From Hypericum androsaemum (Eukaryota; Streptophyta; Magnoliopsida; Malpighiales; Hypericaceae): a stretch of 64,000 nucleotides of DNA. Where the stretch lies: positions 19,462,092-19,526,091 of the forward strand of contig OZ023190.1 in NCBI GenBank assembly GCA_963995505.1. The letters are read 5' to 3'. Position 1 is the stretch's first letter; every line of letters begins with the position of its first letter. Positions 34,811 to 50,705 of the stretch are shown in pieces. Made by a program: the position numbers and the translations under genes. Under the pieces are notes generated by a model. That model ran no database searches. It worked only from the letters and a program-made list of their open reading frames with translations, and was not told the DNA's origin.

Positions 34811-35811
34811 TAAAGTTTTGAACCTTCTAGACGACCAACAAGTGTAAAGAATATACTGCGAGCTCGGATGCAAAGGAAAAATTAGATTTTAGCATCATAT
34901 AATATGCTCGTTTGATACTTTAATACATTGTGGTTTAAAATACATCAATCAAGTTATATTTTTTATTTAAAAAATGACACAAAGTGAATTTGGACAACCG
35001 GGTTACATTATATTTAAGATTAACATTGTCTTTTAAGTCTCCTTTAGCGTAATAAGGAGGGAGAGCAACAGATTGTGTTCTATTTAATTTAATTTAATTG
35101 AACTGAACTTCAAACTTTTTTTTTAGGAAAAAAAAAAACCAACCCCTTTACTGCCTATTGGATGGGCTTAGCTATTATGAAATTTGGATATGACCAAAAA
35201 GAAAAGCTGTTGATTGATTGGGAATATATGGGCCCTGATTCTGGGCTGGGTGCTTGTTGAATCTGAGCCTCCATTTTGGCATAAAAGATATCTGGGCCTC
35301 CATGATGGAAACCCATCCCATCTGTCCAAAAGAAATATCGTGGAAATTTATTCAAAATTCTTCGTTAAATATTTATACGTATTTTTTTAAGAGCAATATT
35401 TTTCCTCTCTGAAATGTTCTTTGTCGAAGAAATTTGTATATTAGGTAACTGGCGGTGCATACACTCAGGTACTAACAATATCTCAACGTCTTTTTTCTTT
35501 TTCGATAAAAAATTTGATGAATAAATAAGTATTGAATCGACTGAATAATTTTGGATTGAGCAATTCATAAAGGTCTCGTAATATTATACATATGTATCAC
35601 AGTCCCAGGGGGTGAGAGACGCACCAAAAAAAAAAATACAGAAACAAAATTTTCCGCACATGAGATGGGATGGGAGATGTGATGCCGTAACTGTTTCTAG
35701 GACTGGGACCACGTTGCGTTTCCAAATTTCCATCGCAGCTACCCTCCCCCGTCCGGGGGTGGATTTGGTGGGGACTGGGGTAGTCCCCAAATATGGGGAC
35801 TAACTCAAACC
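34811..35811. other. AT-rich intergenic DNA
   Basis: No gene recognised; short A/T runs only. Open frames at about 35155-35355 and 35584-35803 have no family signature. Confidence 0.4.
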
Positions 35812-35945
35812 AATATCACTACATATGCAAACCAATATTACTTCACATGCAAACCAATATTACTTCATAAGTAAACCAGCGTCTTCTAAACCAATATTAC
35901 TTTACATGCAAAGCAATATCACTTCACATGCAAACCAATAACACC
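35812..35945 (+). repeat. Irregular ~25-bp tandem repeat
   Basis: Reiterations of AACCAATATTACTTCACATGC and variants, about five copies, some interrupted. It is flanked on both sides by segments containing TAGTCCCCA. Confidence 0.75.
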
Positions 35946-36472
35946 TGATAGGTTATTGACCATCAGATTTAAAGATAATTAAATCTGACAGCCCAAAATG
36001 TAGTCCCCACCTATGAACAAATTTTCTTCAGTCCCCACTCAATCCGGTCTCCCCCGTCCACCCCACCCCAGCTCTAATAAATTTATTTAATTTTTGTCCG
36101 GATGATCGGGGTGGGGTTATTCACATGAGAAAAATAAATTATTATTTGTTTTATTTGTACTCCAATGCTGAGCTCAATTTGATCTATGGTTTCATGAAGT
36201 CAAATTCATGTCCGAATTCAGGTAAGTTTTCATTTAACGGCTGAGATTGTTTCGAGCTGTTTTTTAGTTTAACAAATACTTTTGCCATGGCTTTTTACCA
36301 AAGTTCATCTCCAAGTTAGTTTTCTAGCTTTTTATATTTAAAAAAAATTGACTCAGCTCAGCTGGAGTCAGCAACTTCCATTCGTTATTATTGTCAAGCT
36401 GCTCTGCTCTGTATTTATCACACGGATGGATCAGCATAACTTTCCAGTAGAAAGCCACTTTCTCAATACCTT
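35946..36472. other. Intergenic DNA, no gene
   Basis: Contains C-rich stretches (CAGTCCCCACTCAATCCGG, CCCCCGTCCACCCCACCCC) and AT-rich spacer. Nothing else was recognised. Confidence 0.4.
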
Positions 36473-36486
36473 GCATAGAAACTACT

Positions 36487-37622
36487 TTAGTCAAAAAATA
36501 CCTCTCCCTGTGAGAGCCTATCTCTCTCTCCCTGTGAGAGCACTCACCTAGGGTTTAATACCCTTTTTATCCCACCGTCCACCCACCACCACCACTTCTG
36601 CCACCGCCGCCGCCGTCGCCACCACCTCCACCTTCTCTTGGGTCCGTCGTTGCTCTTGTCCCCTTAGTTTTCTCAGTCTCCGTCGCTCAGATCTCCACCT
36701 CTGTCTCAGTTTCTCAGTCTCCGTCGTCTCCGATCTCGGTTGCTGTTTCTGATCTCCTTCACACAGCTCTGCTCAATCGCTCACTTCCTCCGTCTCGCCG
36801 TTTCAGCCTCGCCGCTCTGCCCCGCTTTGCCCCGATCAGCGCCCCGCTCAACCTCGCCCTTGCTCAGATCGGTCCTCGCTTGGCCACCCCTAGCTCCGCT
36901 CCGTCGCTCTCTTCTTCCTCTAAGCCTCCCAGCATCGTCGCCGTTCTTCCCGTTGAACTCCGAGGCTCGCTCCCATCTTGTGGCCGACGCTACCGCTCGT
37001 CTGGCCTGACCTCCACGGCTGGGCCCTTTTGAGGCCGCCGGCAGTCCCCGGGGAGGTTGGTCGTTTACGATCTCCTCCCCGGTTGGCTCTCTGTTCTTAT
37101 TGCTTCGTGTTTTTGTTATTGCTTTTCTGTCGTCGTTGCTTTCGTTGGTTGTTTCTGTTGATGTGCGTTTGTTGTTGCTCGCTAGTCACACGTGTTTAGT
37201 GGCTACGACGGACTTTTGCTATTTTGTTTTCTGCTTATGGTTGTGCTTGGATTGTCTTTTGCCTGATCTGAGATCCTTTCGGACCTCGTTGTCTGTTCGA
37301 TGGTTGCAGGTGGAGAACCTTGTCTTGGTCGATTTACGTCGACCTTGGCTCTCATCTGAATGTCTCTTGTATGCATTCAGATGCCCTCTCGACGATGTCT
37401 TGAGGTTATTGGCCGAAGCTTGCTTCGGCAGAAATCCGCCCCGGTCGTCGGCCTTTGTGCTTTATCGACTGTCCATCGCTCCTCCACCTGTGCCACCTTG
37501 CAATCATCGGACTGATTTTCGTGTTCTGCTTGGGTTTCTTATCTTATGTCTGTATTTTTTTTATTGTTTTGTAACTTGTTTCTAATATAGGCTTCGCGCC
37601 ACTGTTTTCCCTAAAAAAAAAA
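36487..37622 (+). mobile_element. Poly(A) retroposon (LINE-mobilised) with 14-bp target duplication
   Basis: Flanked by GCATAGAAACTACT at 36473-36486 and 37623-37636, ending in CCCT followed by an A-run. The body starts with a repeated CCTGTGAGAG motif and is C/T-rich. It holds open frames at 36740-37009 and 37100-37585 (161 codons, hydrophobic at both ends, no known domain). No RT was found, so it was probably moved in trans by a LINE. It may be a LINE-derived non-autonomous family or a retrocopied transcript. The 161-codon frame could be chance in a T-rich stretch. Confidence 0.8.
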
Positions 37623-37636
37623 GCATAGAAACTACT

Positions 37637-38876
37637 GTTTCAACCAAACGACCAAAAACAAAAAGTCACTTCCTTAGGCAGACACGATATTTTTTGTATT
37701 GGACTTTTATTGTTTTTAAGTCTTTTTATCTTATTTAGGCTTTTTGTTATTTTAAATCTACTAGATTGTTATTTAGGGAATCTTCTAGTCAATATAAGTC
37801 GATTATCGTATTTGAATTAGTTAATGGTTATTATTTAAAAAATTCGAAAGTATTTTTTTAATTGTGGTTAAAATTTGTACGGAGCAATTTTTTAAAGGAA
37901 CTAAAATTTTTGCACAAGATTAATCTATAACTTAGAGATGTAAATCAAAAAGAAGATTCCAAACAATAAAAAGATAAAGGACGTGAAGGAGAAGTGGGAA
38001 AAAAGTTTAGGTAACTTATTAAAATAAAAGATAAAATTTAAAAATATTTCTAAGAAAAATCGACAATTTTTTTAAAAACAAAGATGGCGGGGGACGGAAG
38101 TATATTTTTTTTTGGAGGGGTTGGGAAGGGTAGGCGTAAACGTGAAAGAAACGAGACAGAGAGAAGAAGCAAATCCAAGAGGGTGGCCCCACCAAGACGT
38201 GGCTATCGAGGACCCCAACTCGAAGTCCCCGTCCCTGCCTCCCTCCCTCCCTCCCTCCCTCCCTTTTTTAAAAAATTTTTGGTTTCGGGAAGAAGAAAAA
38301 TAGAATTCTCAAAAAAAAAAAGAGAAGAAAAATAGTCAACAACCCTACACTACACTACACTACAGCAGGTGAGACTGAGCTACGCCGTTGAACCCATGAA
38401 CTTTGACAGTTTTATATTATATTATATCTGCTATGATCAACAACCAAAATTCTGTTGAAAGGTGTTTTTCTTATTATAGGGTAGCGAGTTCAAATTTTGA
38501 TTTGAAAATTTGTTTATTTTATTATATAGACATATAAGGTTTCTAATATAATAGAAAAGCCTGGCAGGTATTGTTCCTTGTCGCTTCAAGGAGGCTGGTT
38601 GCGTATATAATAAAACTAAAAGCAAGCTCTTTGTAAAGTTGTTGTGTATATATATATAACATAAAATAAATACACATTTATTGAAGCCGCCGTTCCCAAT
38701 CGCCAAAAGCCAGGCAGTCAGGAGGAGGGAGGACCAATCAGTTTTGTTGTAGTTACAATTTTGATTAATAAACTTAAACAAAAGGATTAGCATAATAATC
38801 CACCCTAAACCCTAAGGAAGGAAGGAAGGAAGGAGGTGTTTGTGTGTAGCTATAGGGGGGTTTATTGCAGGGGGAT
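37637..38876. other. GAPCp upstream region
   Basis: AT-rich, with a (CCCT)n microsatellite at about 38233-38262, CTACA reiterations near 38345-38362 and GAAG repeats (38814-38834) just before the gene. No other gene was seen. Frames at 38084-38335 are low-complexity. Confidence 0.5.
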
Positions 38877-41873
<2,997 letters not shown>

Positions 41874-42722
41874 ACAAACCAAAGAAGGTTGTTTCCCTTG
41901 GGGATGCTGATTTTTCACTGTAAAAGAAGTTGTCATGAGCTCAACACAGGTTCGGCTATTTTGTAGGATTGAAGTTTTGGGTGGGAATAATGAATGATAT
42001 GCTTCCGTGTAACAGGTATGAGGTCGATGCACCTCTTCTGCTTGATTGACATTTAAATATTTGGACACATTATTGCCTTGATGAAAAGGGTTACCTTAAA
42101 TTTCTGCATCTCTCTTTCGTTTGTCTGACGAAATAGGATGTCTATATATATCTCCATATGGGCATATAAATAAATATAAGATGCTATGTAATATTGGACG
42201 TGAGTAATACTCGCATGTCTCCACTGTTCAAGAAAACTTCCATTATCATTAATATCAACCTTGCATTATCGGATTCTTTGCTCTTTTGGGAAATGTAATC
42301 AGATTCTTTGGTGGATTACTTTTTTAACTGCCATCCATGAGCCATTTGTGCGAGATATGCATGTTATAATCTCACCTTATTTTGACACCCACGCTCTTTT
42401 TCTGTATATGCTCAAACTATTTTTTTGTGTTTTTTATGCGACTCAAAATGCCACGTCATATTCAAAGTATTGAAGACAATTTTCATTTATAAAATTCAAA
42501 TATCCTGCAATTTGAATTAGTTCGTGTTGATAATTGCTAAAATTCAACGCCAATTACATGCATACAATTATTTGGTATGCAAAAGTTGGCAATGGCAATG
42601 TCAATACTGGTTTGCTATGATAGATCTTTAAGGTGTCAACCTGGAATAAGGTGTACAGTACTCATAGATCTATCATCGTCCGTTATGCTTTGACCAATGT
42701 AACAAAAAATTTAATGCATGAA
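41874..42722. other. GAPCp 3' UTR and intergenic DNA
   Basis: The 3' UTR probably reaches about 42200. The remainder is AT-rich with no recognised gene. The 5-bp target duplication ATGAA (42718-42722) of the next element lies at its end. Confidence 0.45.
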
Positions 42723-44237
42723 TGATGTCCGTAAAATTGTAAACAATTAAACGCACAAGTAAATAGTATAGTGGTAAGTAAGATTTTTAGAACTGAGGGT
42801 TGAACACTAAATCAAAGCAAATAATTATGTGAAGCAGAAAAATTAAAGTTTTATAACGTTGTGAATGGTTGCAAGTAAACAAACGAGATCAGAAACGCAA
42901 ATAAAAGACGAGTTGTAAATTAATGGAGATAAACGAGCACGATACCCTTATGGACTACCCATCTATGTCGAGACTATGGTTTTTATGAAGTTCTAACTAG
43001 TACCCGGAGTGTTCTAATGCATCTCCCTAACGCTTCCGCTCATTAGGACGACAAAACTAAGCTAAAGTAGTAGTTCATGATTACTAATCAACGCTTCCGC
43101 TCATTAATTAGACCAAGAATTAAACTAAACTCAATTATGATGTTAACTCCTAGCGGGTTATCCTTTAGTATCATGATTCCTCATTAATATCTTAAGACAT
43201 GTCAATTGACTATTCCGTTGATTCTAATGCCTTTCGGTCCATTATTATCAACTAAAATCATACTATAAGTGATCAAGTTAGATTAAGCATTAAGATCATC
43301 AATTGACAACTACTACGAAAGATAATCAAACTATAGCTAACATAGACGAGTAATCACATAATTAGGGCATCGCACTCACAAGAGAACTACTCGCTAAGCA
43401 TGTTAACAAAGTACAATAGATTAATGAAGAACATGATAGCAATTAACATAAAGGTAGAGATAGAGAAAGCTTAGTCGTGATGATCAAGCTTTGCCAATCC
43501 TTTCTCCGTGCTAACTGGAATCGTGGCTTTATTAAGCTCCAAAGACTGTGTCAAAGTTGTAGTAGTAACGTCTCCCCCAAACCTAAGAAACTAAGGGCTA
43601 TATGTAGCCAAAACTCTAACTAGAAATTAGGAAAACCTAGAGGAGGTTAAGCTAAATTGGAAGTCTTGCTGGCCAAGTAATAATATAAAATAATATAACT
43701 TAAGTCCTACAGTCGAAACAGGAGGCTAAAAGTCGAACATAACTGAAATAAATTGAGTTTCCATGTAAAAAAGAAGTCTGAAAATCCGTCGTCGAGGACA
43801 TGGCGCCCGCCAATGGAGTTGGCGCTCGCCAATGCAACTCCCTGTAATGGACTTGGCGCCCGCCGGGTCGCTGATCAGCTTCATCGCATCTTTGTATTTT
43901 ACAGTTTTGACCCTCTTCCACTTCAAATTTGGCTTCGACTATAAAAGACGAAATATAGATCTCTCTTCAAACTTTCTAACAGTATCTAATTTGATACAAT
44001 CGGACACTCGAGGAGAAAGTTATGACTCTTGCAATATGGTCTATCGAAATTACCCCTCCAATGACCTTTATTGAGCTCTAATTTCCTACAAAATATGACA
44101 ATGGGTAGAAATCTATTCCCGAATATAAATATTTGAAAAAAATCATAAGAATTGACATGACATGGTGAGAATAACTTAAATCATGACTAAACACACCCGA
44201 AATATATGACAAAATATGAGCGTTTACACACTCATCA
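42723..44237 (-). repeat. 3' LTR of the Tat/Athila-like element
   Basis: 1515 bp, matched throughout by 48405-50700 except for the transposon insertion there. It contains a GC-rich block with GGCGCCCGCC near 43802-43870. Confidence 0.88.
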
Positions 44238-46037
44238 CACCCCCACACTTATTTCCTTGCTTGCCTCAAGAAAGGTGCATCAGACACACCCCACAATCTC
44301 ATAATCTTATTAAAAGACCACCCACAATCGAGTAGTGTACTTACCTGAGTACAAGGAGTAAGAACGTGTAGACACCGCATCCTTAATGGTTTAGCCCAGT
44401 TTTCACACTTAGTAGATTATACTAGAAGGTTGACCACTCAGAGGTTCAGAAATTTAAGCTCACATATATGAGTAGTCAACTACCTATTACTCGCGTACAC
44501 GTCCGAGATCTCAAAGTTTCATACGTCTCACTCAGTGGTGCCTCGATAAATGCGGGGCTCATGATCAAGGGAACTTTTCATTAGGTTGTAATGGGGTTAG
44601 AGTCAGGTGAGGATAAAATATGTGGAAAGTAGCTAAACCACCTGGCCGAGGAGCTCACAAAAATGTTCTAGCTCTCGTCTGTTCTAAACATCTCACACTA
44701 TATCTAATATGCATTCATCCCAAGATTACACCCAAATTCTATTGACCATTTAGCTCGAGCCGTGCCATTTATTCACTTTCCAACCACTTTCTCAGCTTTC
44801 CACACTCTCATCATTAAACGTTTGTTCCATTTCTAACTTTCACATTCCCTTTTCATCACTTTTTCACTTTTTCACTTTTTTCTTTCTTCTTTTCCTTCAC
44901 TTCTCTTTTTTTTCCTTTTTTTTCATTTTTCACAACTTTCCTCAATCATATGAAATTCATCACATTACACATCAAAGGCAACTGGTCTCGGCTTCTTTGT
45001 TGGCCTCATTTCTACCATTTTTCCCCATTGTTCATTCCCGAGCTATTCTACCAAATGAACCCTTACAATTATACCCCAAAGATAAAAACCAAATGCTTCC
45101 TCGGACCCAAGTGATCAAAGGTGGATAAGATTGTGGATATAGGGCTTACATATTGGCTTACATATAATATTTCAAAAAAAAAGTTCAAGTTCAACGGGTT
45201 TAAACAAAGGATATATATGATTTTCGGCTCTAAAGCTCTAGGCTCAATATCAAAGATGGCCCCCGTCCTGTCATTTACACGCACACCACCAAAACGGTAC
45301 CAAGTGATGGCATGAAACCCGATGACCGGAGCAATGTAGGCACCTCATGCTATGCGGAGACGGTTGTCTCCTCCTTCGGCTCTAAAATCTCACAGGGTCA
45401 CTCATCAATGCCACTAGTATAATCTACCAAGTGCAACCACTAACCTAAACAACCAAGGGTGTTGTTCCTACACGTTCCTACTCATCGTACTCAAACTTGA
45501 TTCCTAACAAGGTATAGGATTTAACTTCTAACAAAAGTTCAAAATTCGAGGGGGGAGATTTATCATCTCTTTTTGACAATACTTCATTCACAAACACAAA
45601 CAAACACAATCCTAAATTCAGATCTAGACTCAATCACATATGCCAAACCGAAATGAAACCGCACGTTGACCCCTCCACACTTATTGAACACATTGTCTTC
45701 AATGTAGGGCCAAGACACCAACAACATCACAAACATGAACATGAATATCACGAGGCACAAAACAGACACATAACATAGAGGAACAAAGGAAAGGACTGGT
45801 ACCGCCCTGTCAATCGGTAGGAGGCAGTGGGGAAGGTTGGTGGTGTTCATCTTTAATTACCTTTGACGTGCTACAAAGTTTGTATATAGACTGACGAGCT
45901 CCGTTGAAATCTAGTTTGCTCTTTTCTAAACCTCCTACTGAGACCATTAAAATACTAAATCAAAATAACGTTACTGAAGTAAATACAAAAATAAAGAAAA
46001 CTTAAATACTAAATGTGCTAATTTACACCCTGTGGCA
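44238..46037 (-). other. Internal non-coding region of the Tat/Athila-like element
   Basis: About 1.8 kb between the protease frame and the 3' LTR, where RT and integrase would be expected. It is T/C-rich (44800-44940) with no frame showing retroelement motifs. It may be a replacement or spacer typical of non-autonomous Tat elements. Confidence 0.6.
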
Positions 46038-46478
46038 CTATGGTGGATAGAGGCACTTATCGGTTACTTGGAACTCTATTTCATCTGGGCCTATGCAGAG
46101 AAGTAGCTTGCCCTTATGAACATCCACTATTGCATGACAAGTGTTGAAGAATGGACGTCCCAGAATCAATGGGTAACTTTCATTGGTAGCATAGTCAAGC
46201 ACCACAAAATCTACAGGTACGAGAGACTTGTCGACTTTGATTATCACATCCTCTACGATTCCAAAGGGGTTCTTCATAGTTTGATCAGCCAGTTGAAGCC
46301 TGAAAGGTGTTGGTGTGACATCCCCTAATTTAAGTTTCCTGAAAGTAGCTAAAGGCATAAGATTAATATTGGCACCCAAATCGCATAAGCAATGTGGAAA
46401 CTGAACACCATTAATAGTGCAAGGAATAGTAAAACTCCTTGGATCCTTTAGTTTTGGTGGTCTGTCACTTGCTACCAA
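46038..46478 (-). pseudogene. Retropepsin-like domain of the Tat/Athila-like element
   Basis: A 146-aa frame with FTIPCTINGVQFPHCLCDLGANINLMPL, where the usual DTG-type active site reads DLGA as in Athila/Tat proteases. It continues with LQLADQTMKNPFGIVEDV and FVVLDYATNESYPLILGRPFF. It is cut off from gag by a stop codon just upstream (KKK-stop near 46498-46500). Confidence 0.85.
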
Positions 46479-46633
46479 ATGAGTCGTCTTGCTGTCATTT
46501 CACTTCTTCTTCCTTGCGATGATCTCTTTGAGGAACTCAGCATATTGTGGTCTTCGATCTAACATCTCTAAGAAGGAGACATGACTTTGAATGTCTTCCA
46601 TCGTCTCTATGAATTCAAGGGCCTTCACATTGA

Positions 46634-48291
46634 TCACTGCTTCCTTCTTGACTTGTTGAGGTGATGGTGGAGGAAATAAAAATCCTTTTGTTCACTGATA
46701 TAGACTAGTGGCTCCTTCTTTTCAGTAACTACCTCCTCCTCTATGGCTGGCTTGATTGGTTCGGCACATTCTTTTGAAGTGGGTTTGTTCTCAAGTGGTG
46801 GCTTTCTCTGGAGTCTTTGCGAGAATGGAGGTGGAAGGACATAAGGTGATGGAGGAATATATGTTTCATCATCCTCGTCCATACTCCTCAATGTGATAGC
46901 CATCACCTGTCCTCGCGGGTTCGACTCGGTGTTGCTGGGTAGAGTACCTATTTCCCTTTGAGTATTTGCTGCAGCCAAATTTCCGAGTTCGATCTCTATC
47001 TTCTTGAGTTGCGTGGCTTGCCCTTTTAGGTATGTCTCAAACTCTTGTTGACGTGCTTCACAATGATCCAGCCGATGCACAGTTATACTTTGTTGTTGGA
47101 TGGACTGCTGGACTACCCCCACTAACTTATCTATCTTGTCACCCATTTCTTTGACTTGCTCGCCCAAATATGGTTTCCTGGAGTCTTGCTGGGCACTAGT
47201 GTTGTGTGCTTGCTGACCAAATCGAGAGAAATTTAGCTGAGCATTAGCTTGTTGTGAGTAGCCCATTCCTGGTGGTGTTCTATCAGCAATGGCTTGGATC
47301 TCTTCCAATATTGGACAGTCAATTGTGGTATGTACCCTTTTGCAAAGCTGACAAGTATCTTGCACCACAGCTGCCTGTTCCTTGTCCTTGGTCAACTTGT
47401 CAAGTCTTTTGGTAAGTGCTTCTATTTGAGCTTCGAGCTTCATGTTGGCTTTTACTTCGAGTACTCCTTGGGCCATTTTCTTACGTGGTTGCCTAGCACG
47501 TTCTTTTGGCCACATACCATTGACTTCAGCCATTTCCTCCAATAAGCGAGTAGCTTCATCAGCAGTCTTCCTCAAGAACACCCCTTGAGAGGAGGCATCA
47601 ATATGATCACGGGATGGGCCATCTAACCTGTTGTAGAAGATTTTCATGAGGTTGTCTTGAGTTATACCATGTTGAGGGAAGGCACTTTGGAGATCCGTGA
47701 ACCATTCTCAGGCTTCATAGATGCTTTTCCTATCTCCTTGGATGAATGTGTTGATTTCTTGCAAAAGTTTGGCTGTCTTAGCCATAGAAAAGAACTTCCG
47801 AAGAAAAGCATGAGCCTGATCATTCCAACTCTGAATCGTCTCTCCTTTCAACTTGTTCGATCTTTCAAAGAAAAGTGGAAGAGACGCAGCTTCAAGACAT
47901 CATCATCGATATTTTGAAATTTCATGATGTTGCAGATATCTTCAAATCGAGATAGATGGTCTTGAGGATCTTCGCTTGGCAAGCCGCCAAATTGGACCAA
48001 GTTTTGCAGTAGTTCGACAATCGCAGCTGGAATCTGGAAAGAGTGGGGACCTACAGGTGATTGTTGTAGACCATTAGGGTTCCCATTCCATGTAGGAACA
48101 GATGATTCCAACATCGTCCTTCTTCGTGGAGCGTCCCCTACAGCTTGGAGCGCTCTGTCTTTCTGATTTTGTGCCATTGCTCTCGCTTGGTCCCTCTTTT
48201 CACGCCTAATTACCCTTTCGAGTACTCCGATGTCAACCTCAAGCAAAGTGTTTGTGTCAAGGTCCAGTCCTTCACTCCGGGTTCTTGGCAT
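46634..48291 (-). pseudogene. Degraded gag of the Tat/Athila-like element
   Basis: Two frames, 48291-47848 (MPRTRSEGLDLD..., with FGGLPSEDPQDHLSRFEDICN and LKLRLFHFSLKD) and 47647-46634 (MKIFYNRLDGPSRDHIDASSQG..., with a CCHC-like CQLCKRVHTTIDC), belong to one gag. Between them the linking residues (FLRKFFSMAKTAKLLQEIN) are readable in another frame that contains a TGA. At least one frameshift and one nonsense codon are therefore present. Confidence 0.85.
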
Positions 48292-48404
48292 GCACTAGAA
48301 AATCCTGAAAAAGAAATCACAAAAAATAGCAAATTTGCCATACAAAACCAATTGCTTTTGATTCTATGTCCTAAAATCTCAGTTCCGTGTCGACGGCACC
48401 AATT

Positions 48405-50700
48405 TGATGTCCGCAAAATTGTAAACAATTAAACACACAAGCAAATAATATAGTGGTAAGTAAGGTTCTTAGAACTGAGGGTTGAACACTAAATAAAGGC
48501 AAATAATTATGTGAAGCAGGAAAATTAAAGTTTTATAACGTTGTGAAAGGTTCCAAGTAAACAAACGAGATCGGAAACGCAAATAAAAGATGAGTTATAA
48601 ATCAATGGAGATAAACGAGCACGATACCCTTATGGACTACCCATCTATGTCGAGATTATCATTTTTATGAAGTTCTAACTAGTACCCAGAGTGTTCTAAT
48701 GCATCTCCCTAACGCTTCTGCTCATTAGGACGACAAAACTAAGCTAGAGTAGTAGTTCATGATTACTAACCAATGCTTCCGCTCATTAATTAGACCAAGA
48801 ACTAAACTAAACTCAATTATGATGTTAACTCCTAGCGAGTTATCCCTTAGTATCAAGATTCCTCATTAATACTTTAAGATATGTCAATTGACTCTTCCGT
48901 TGATTCTAATACCTTCCGGTCCATTATTATCAACTAAAATCATAATCTAAGTGATCACGTTAGATTAAGCATTAAGATCATCAATTGACAACTACTACGA
49001 AAGATAATCAAACTATAGCTAACATAGACGAGTAATCACATAATTAGGGCATCGCACTCACAAGAGAACTACTCGCTAAGCATGTTAACAAAGTACAATA
49101 GATTAATGAAGAATACGATAGCAATTAACATAAAGGTAGAGATAGAGAAAGCTTAGTCGTGATGATCAAGCTTTGCCAATCCTTTCCCCGTGCTAACTGG
49201 AATCGTGACTTTATTAAGCTACAAAGGCTGTGTCAAAGTTGTAGTAGTAACGTCTCCCCCAAACCTAAGAAACTAAGGGCTATATATAGCCAAAACTCTA
49301 ACTAAAAATTAGAAAAACCTAGAGGAGGTTAAGCTAAATTGGAAGTCTTGTTGGCCAAGTAATAATATAAAATAATATAACTTAAGTCATAAAGCTGAAA
49401 CAGGAGGCTAAAAGTCGAATTTAACTGAAACAAATCGAGTTTCCATGTAAAAAAGAAGTCTGAAAAATTTGTCGTCGAGGACCTGGCGCCCGCTAATGGA
49501 GTTGGCGCTCGCCAATGCAACTCCCTGTAATGGACTTGGCGCTCGCCGGGTCGCTGATCAGCTTCGTCACATCTTCGTATTTTACAGTTTTAACCCTCTT
49601 CCAATTCATATGATCTCTCTTCAAGCTTTCCAACGGTATCTGATTGGATACAATCAGACACTCGAGCAGAAAGTTATGACTCTTGCAATATGGTCTATCG
49701 AAATCACCCCTCCAACGACTAGGGGTGAGCAAATGGGATCGGTATTCGGGATATCCCGAAATTATTTCGGTATTCCGGAGTTCGGGATCGGGAATTCGGT
49801 ATTTGAGAGTTAATTCGGTAAGATTTTTGAGAAAATTTCGGTAATTTCGGTATTCGGGATCGGTTCGGTATATACCGGTATTATTTCGGTAATACCGAAA
49901 ATCCCGAAGTACCAAAATATAATTTTACCAACCTATATATATAAACAAAAAAATCCACTCACAAAACGCACCCCCTCTTTTTTCTCTCTCCCCTCTTCTC
50001 CTTTCCTCTTTCCCCCTCTTCTCTCTTAATCAACAAGAAAACCAACCATTTTTCTTCTTCTTTAACCCACTCTGGCAAGCCACCACCACGAGACAGCGAC
50101 CGACGACTATTGTAGCTGCCCTCTTCCACCACGCTCCTCTCCTCTCCTCTCTGTGACTTGTTCTAATTAGTAATTTTTTTTACTTAGGGTTTCGTATTTT
50201 GGGGATTTTGCAATAGATTGTGAGTTTGTGTCTAATTTAAGTTGATGCGTGTCAATAGATTGTGAGTTGGTGTTGCTCTCAAGGAAAAAAGAGGTGAGGT
50301 TGAAGCGGTTTTGATTTAGGAATTAGAGTTTCGTTTAATTTTTTTTGCAAAATTTGGGATATTCAGAATTTTTGGGATAATCCAGAAATTCTAATTCGGT
50401 ATTCGGGATATCCCGAAATTATTTCGGTTCGGGATCGGGATAGATTTTTTTCGAATTTCGGTATTCGGGATTTTTGGTATTCGGTATTCGGGATCGGGAT
50501 ATCCCGAATGCTCACCCCTACCAACGACCTTCATTGAGCTCCAATTTTCTACAAAATATGACAATGGGTAGAAATTCATTCCCGAACATAAATATATGAA
50601 AACAATTATAAGAATTGACATGACATGGTGAGAATAACTTAAATCATGACTAAACACGCCTGAAACATATGACAAAATATGAGCGTTTACACACTCATCA
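48405..50700 (-). repeat. 5' LTR of the Tat/Athila-like element, interrupted
   Basis: Without the 801-bp hAT insertion and its duplicated 8-mer it is about 1487 bp, close to the 1515 bp of the other LTR. Confidence 0.88.
49720..50520. mobile_element. hAT-type non-autonomous element with 8-bp target duplication
   Basis: It begins TAGGGGTGAGCA and ends TGCTCACCCCTA, flanked by CCAACGAC at 49712-49719 and 50521-50528. The 8-bp duplication and the inverted ends are diagnostic of hAT. Both subterminal regions are made of many copies of TCGGTATTCGGGATATCCCGAAA-like palindromic units. The middle (about 49920-50340) is pyrimidine-rich. No transposase is encoded. Confidence 0.93.
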
Positions 50701-50705
50701 ATGAA

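Larger units (their letters stand above)
42723..50700 (-). mobile_element. Non-autonomous Ty3/gypsy element of Tat/Athila type, minus strand
   Basis: Direct repeats 42723-44237 and 48405-50700 begin TGATGTCCG and end ACACTCATCA. The element is flanked by ATGAA on both sides (42718-42722 and 50701-50705). Read on the minus strand, the 5' LTR is followed by a primer-site-like TTGGTGCCGTCGACACGG, then gag, then an aspartic-protease region, then about 1.8 kb of non-coding DNA and a G-rich tract (GTGTGGGGGTG) before the 3' LTR. RT, RNase H and integrase are absent. The gag has frameshifts and stops, so even gag is not functional. The right LTR is longer because it contains a hAT element. Confidence 0.9.
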
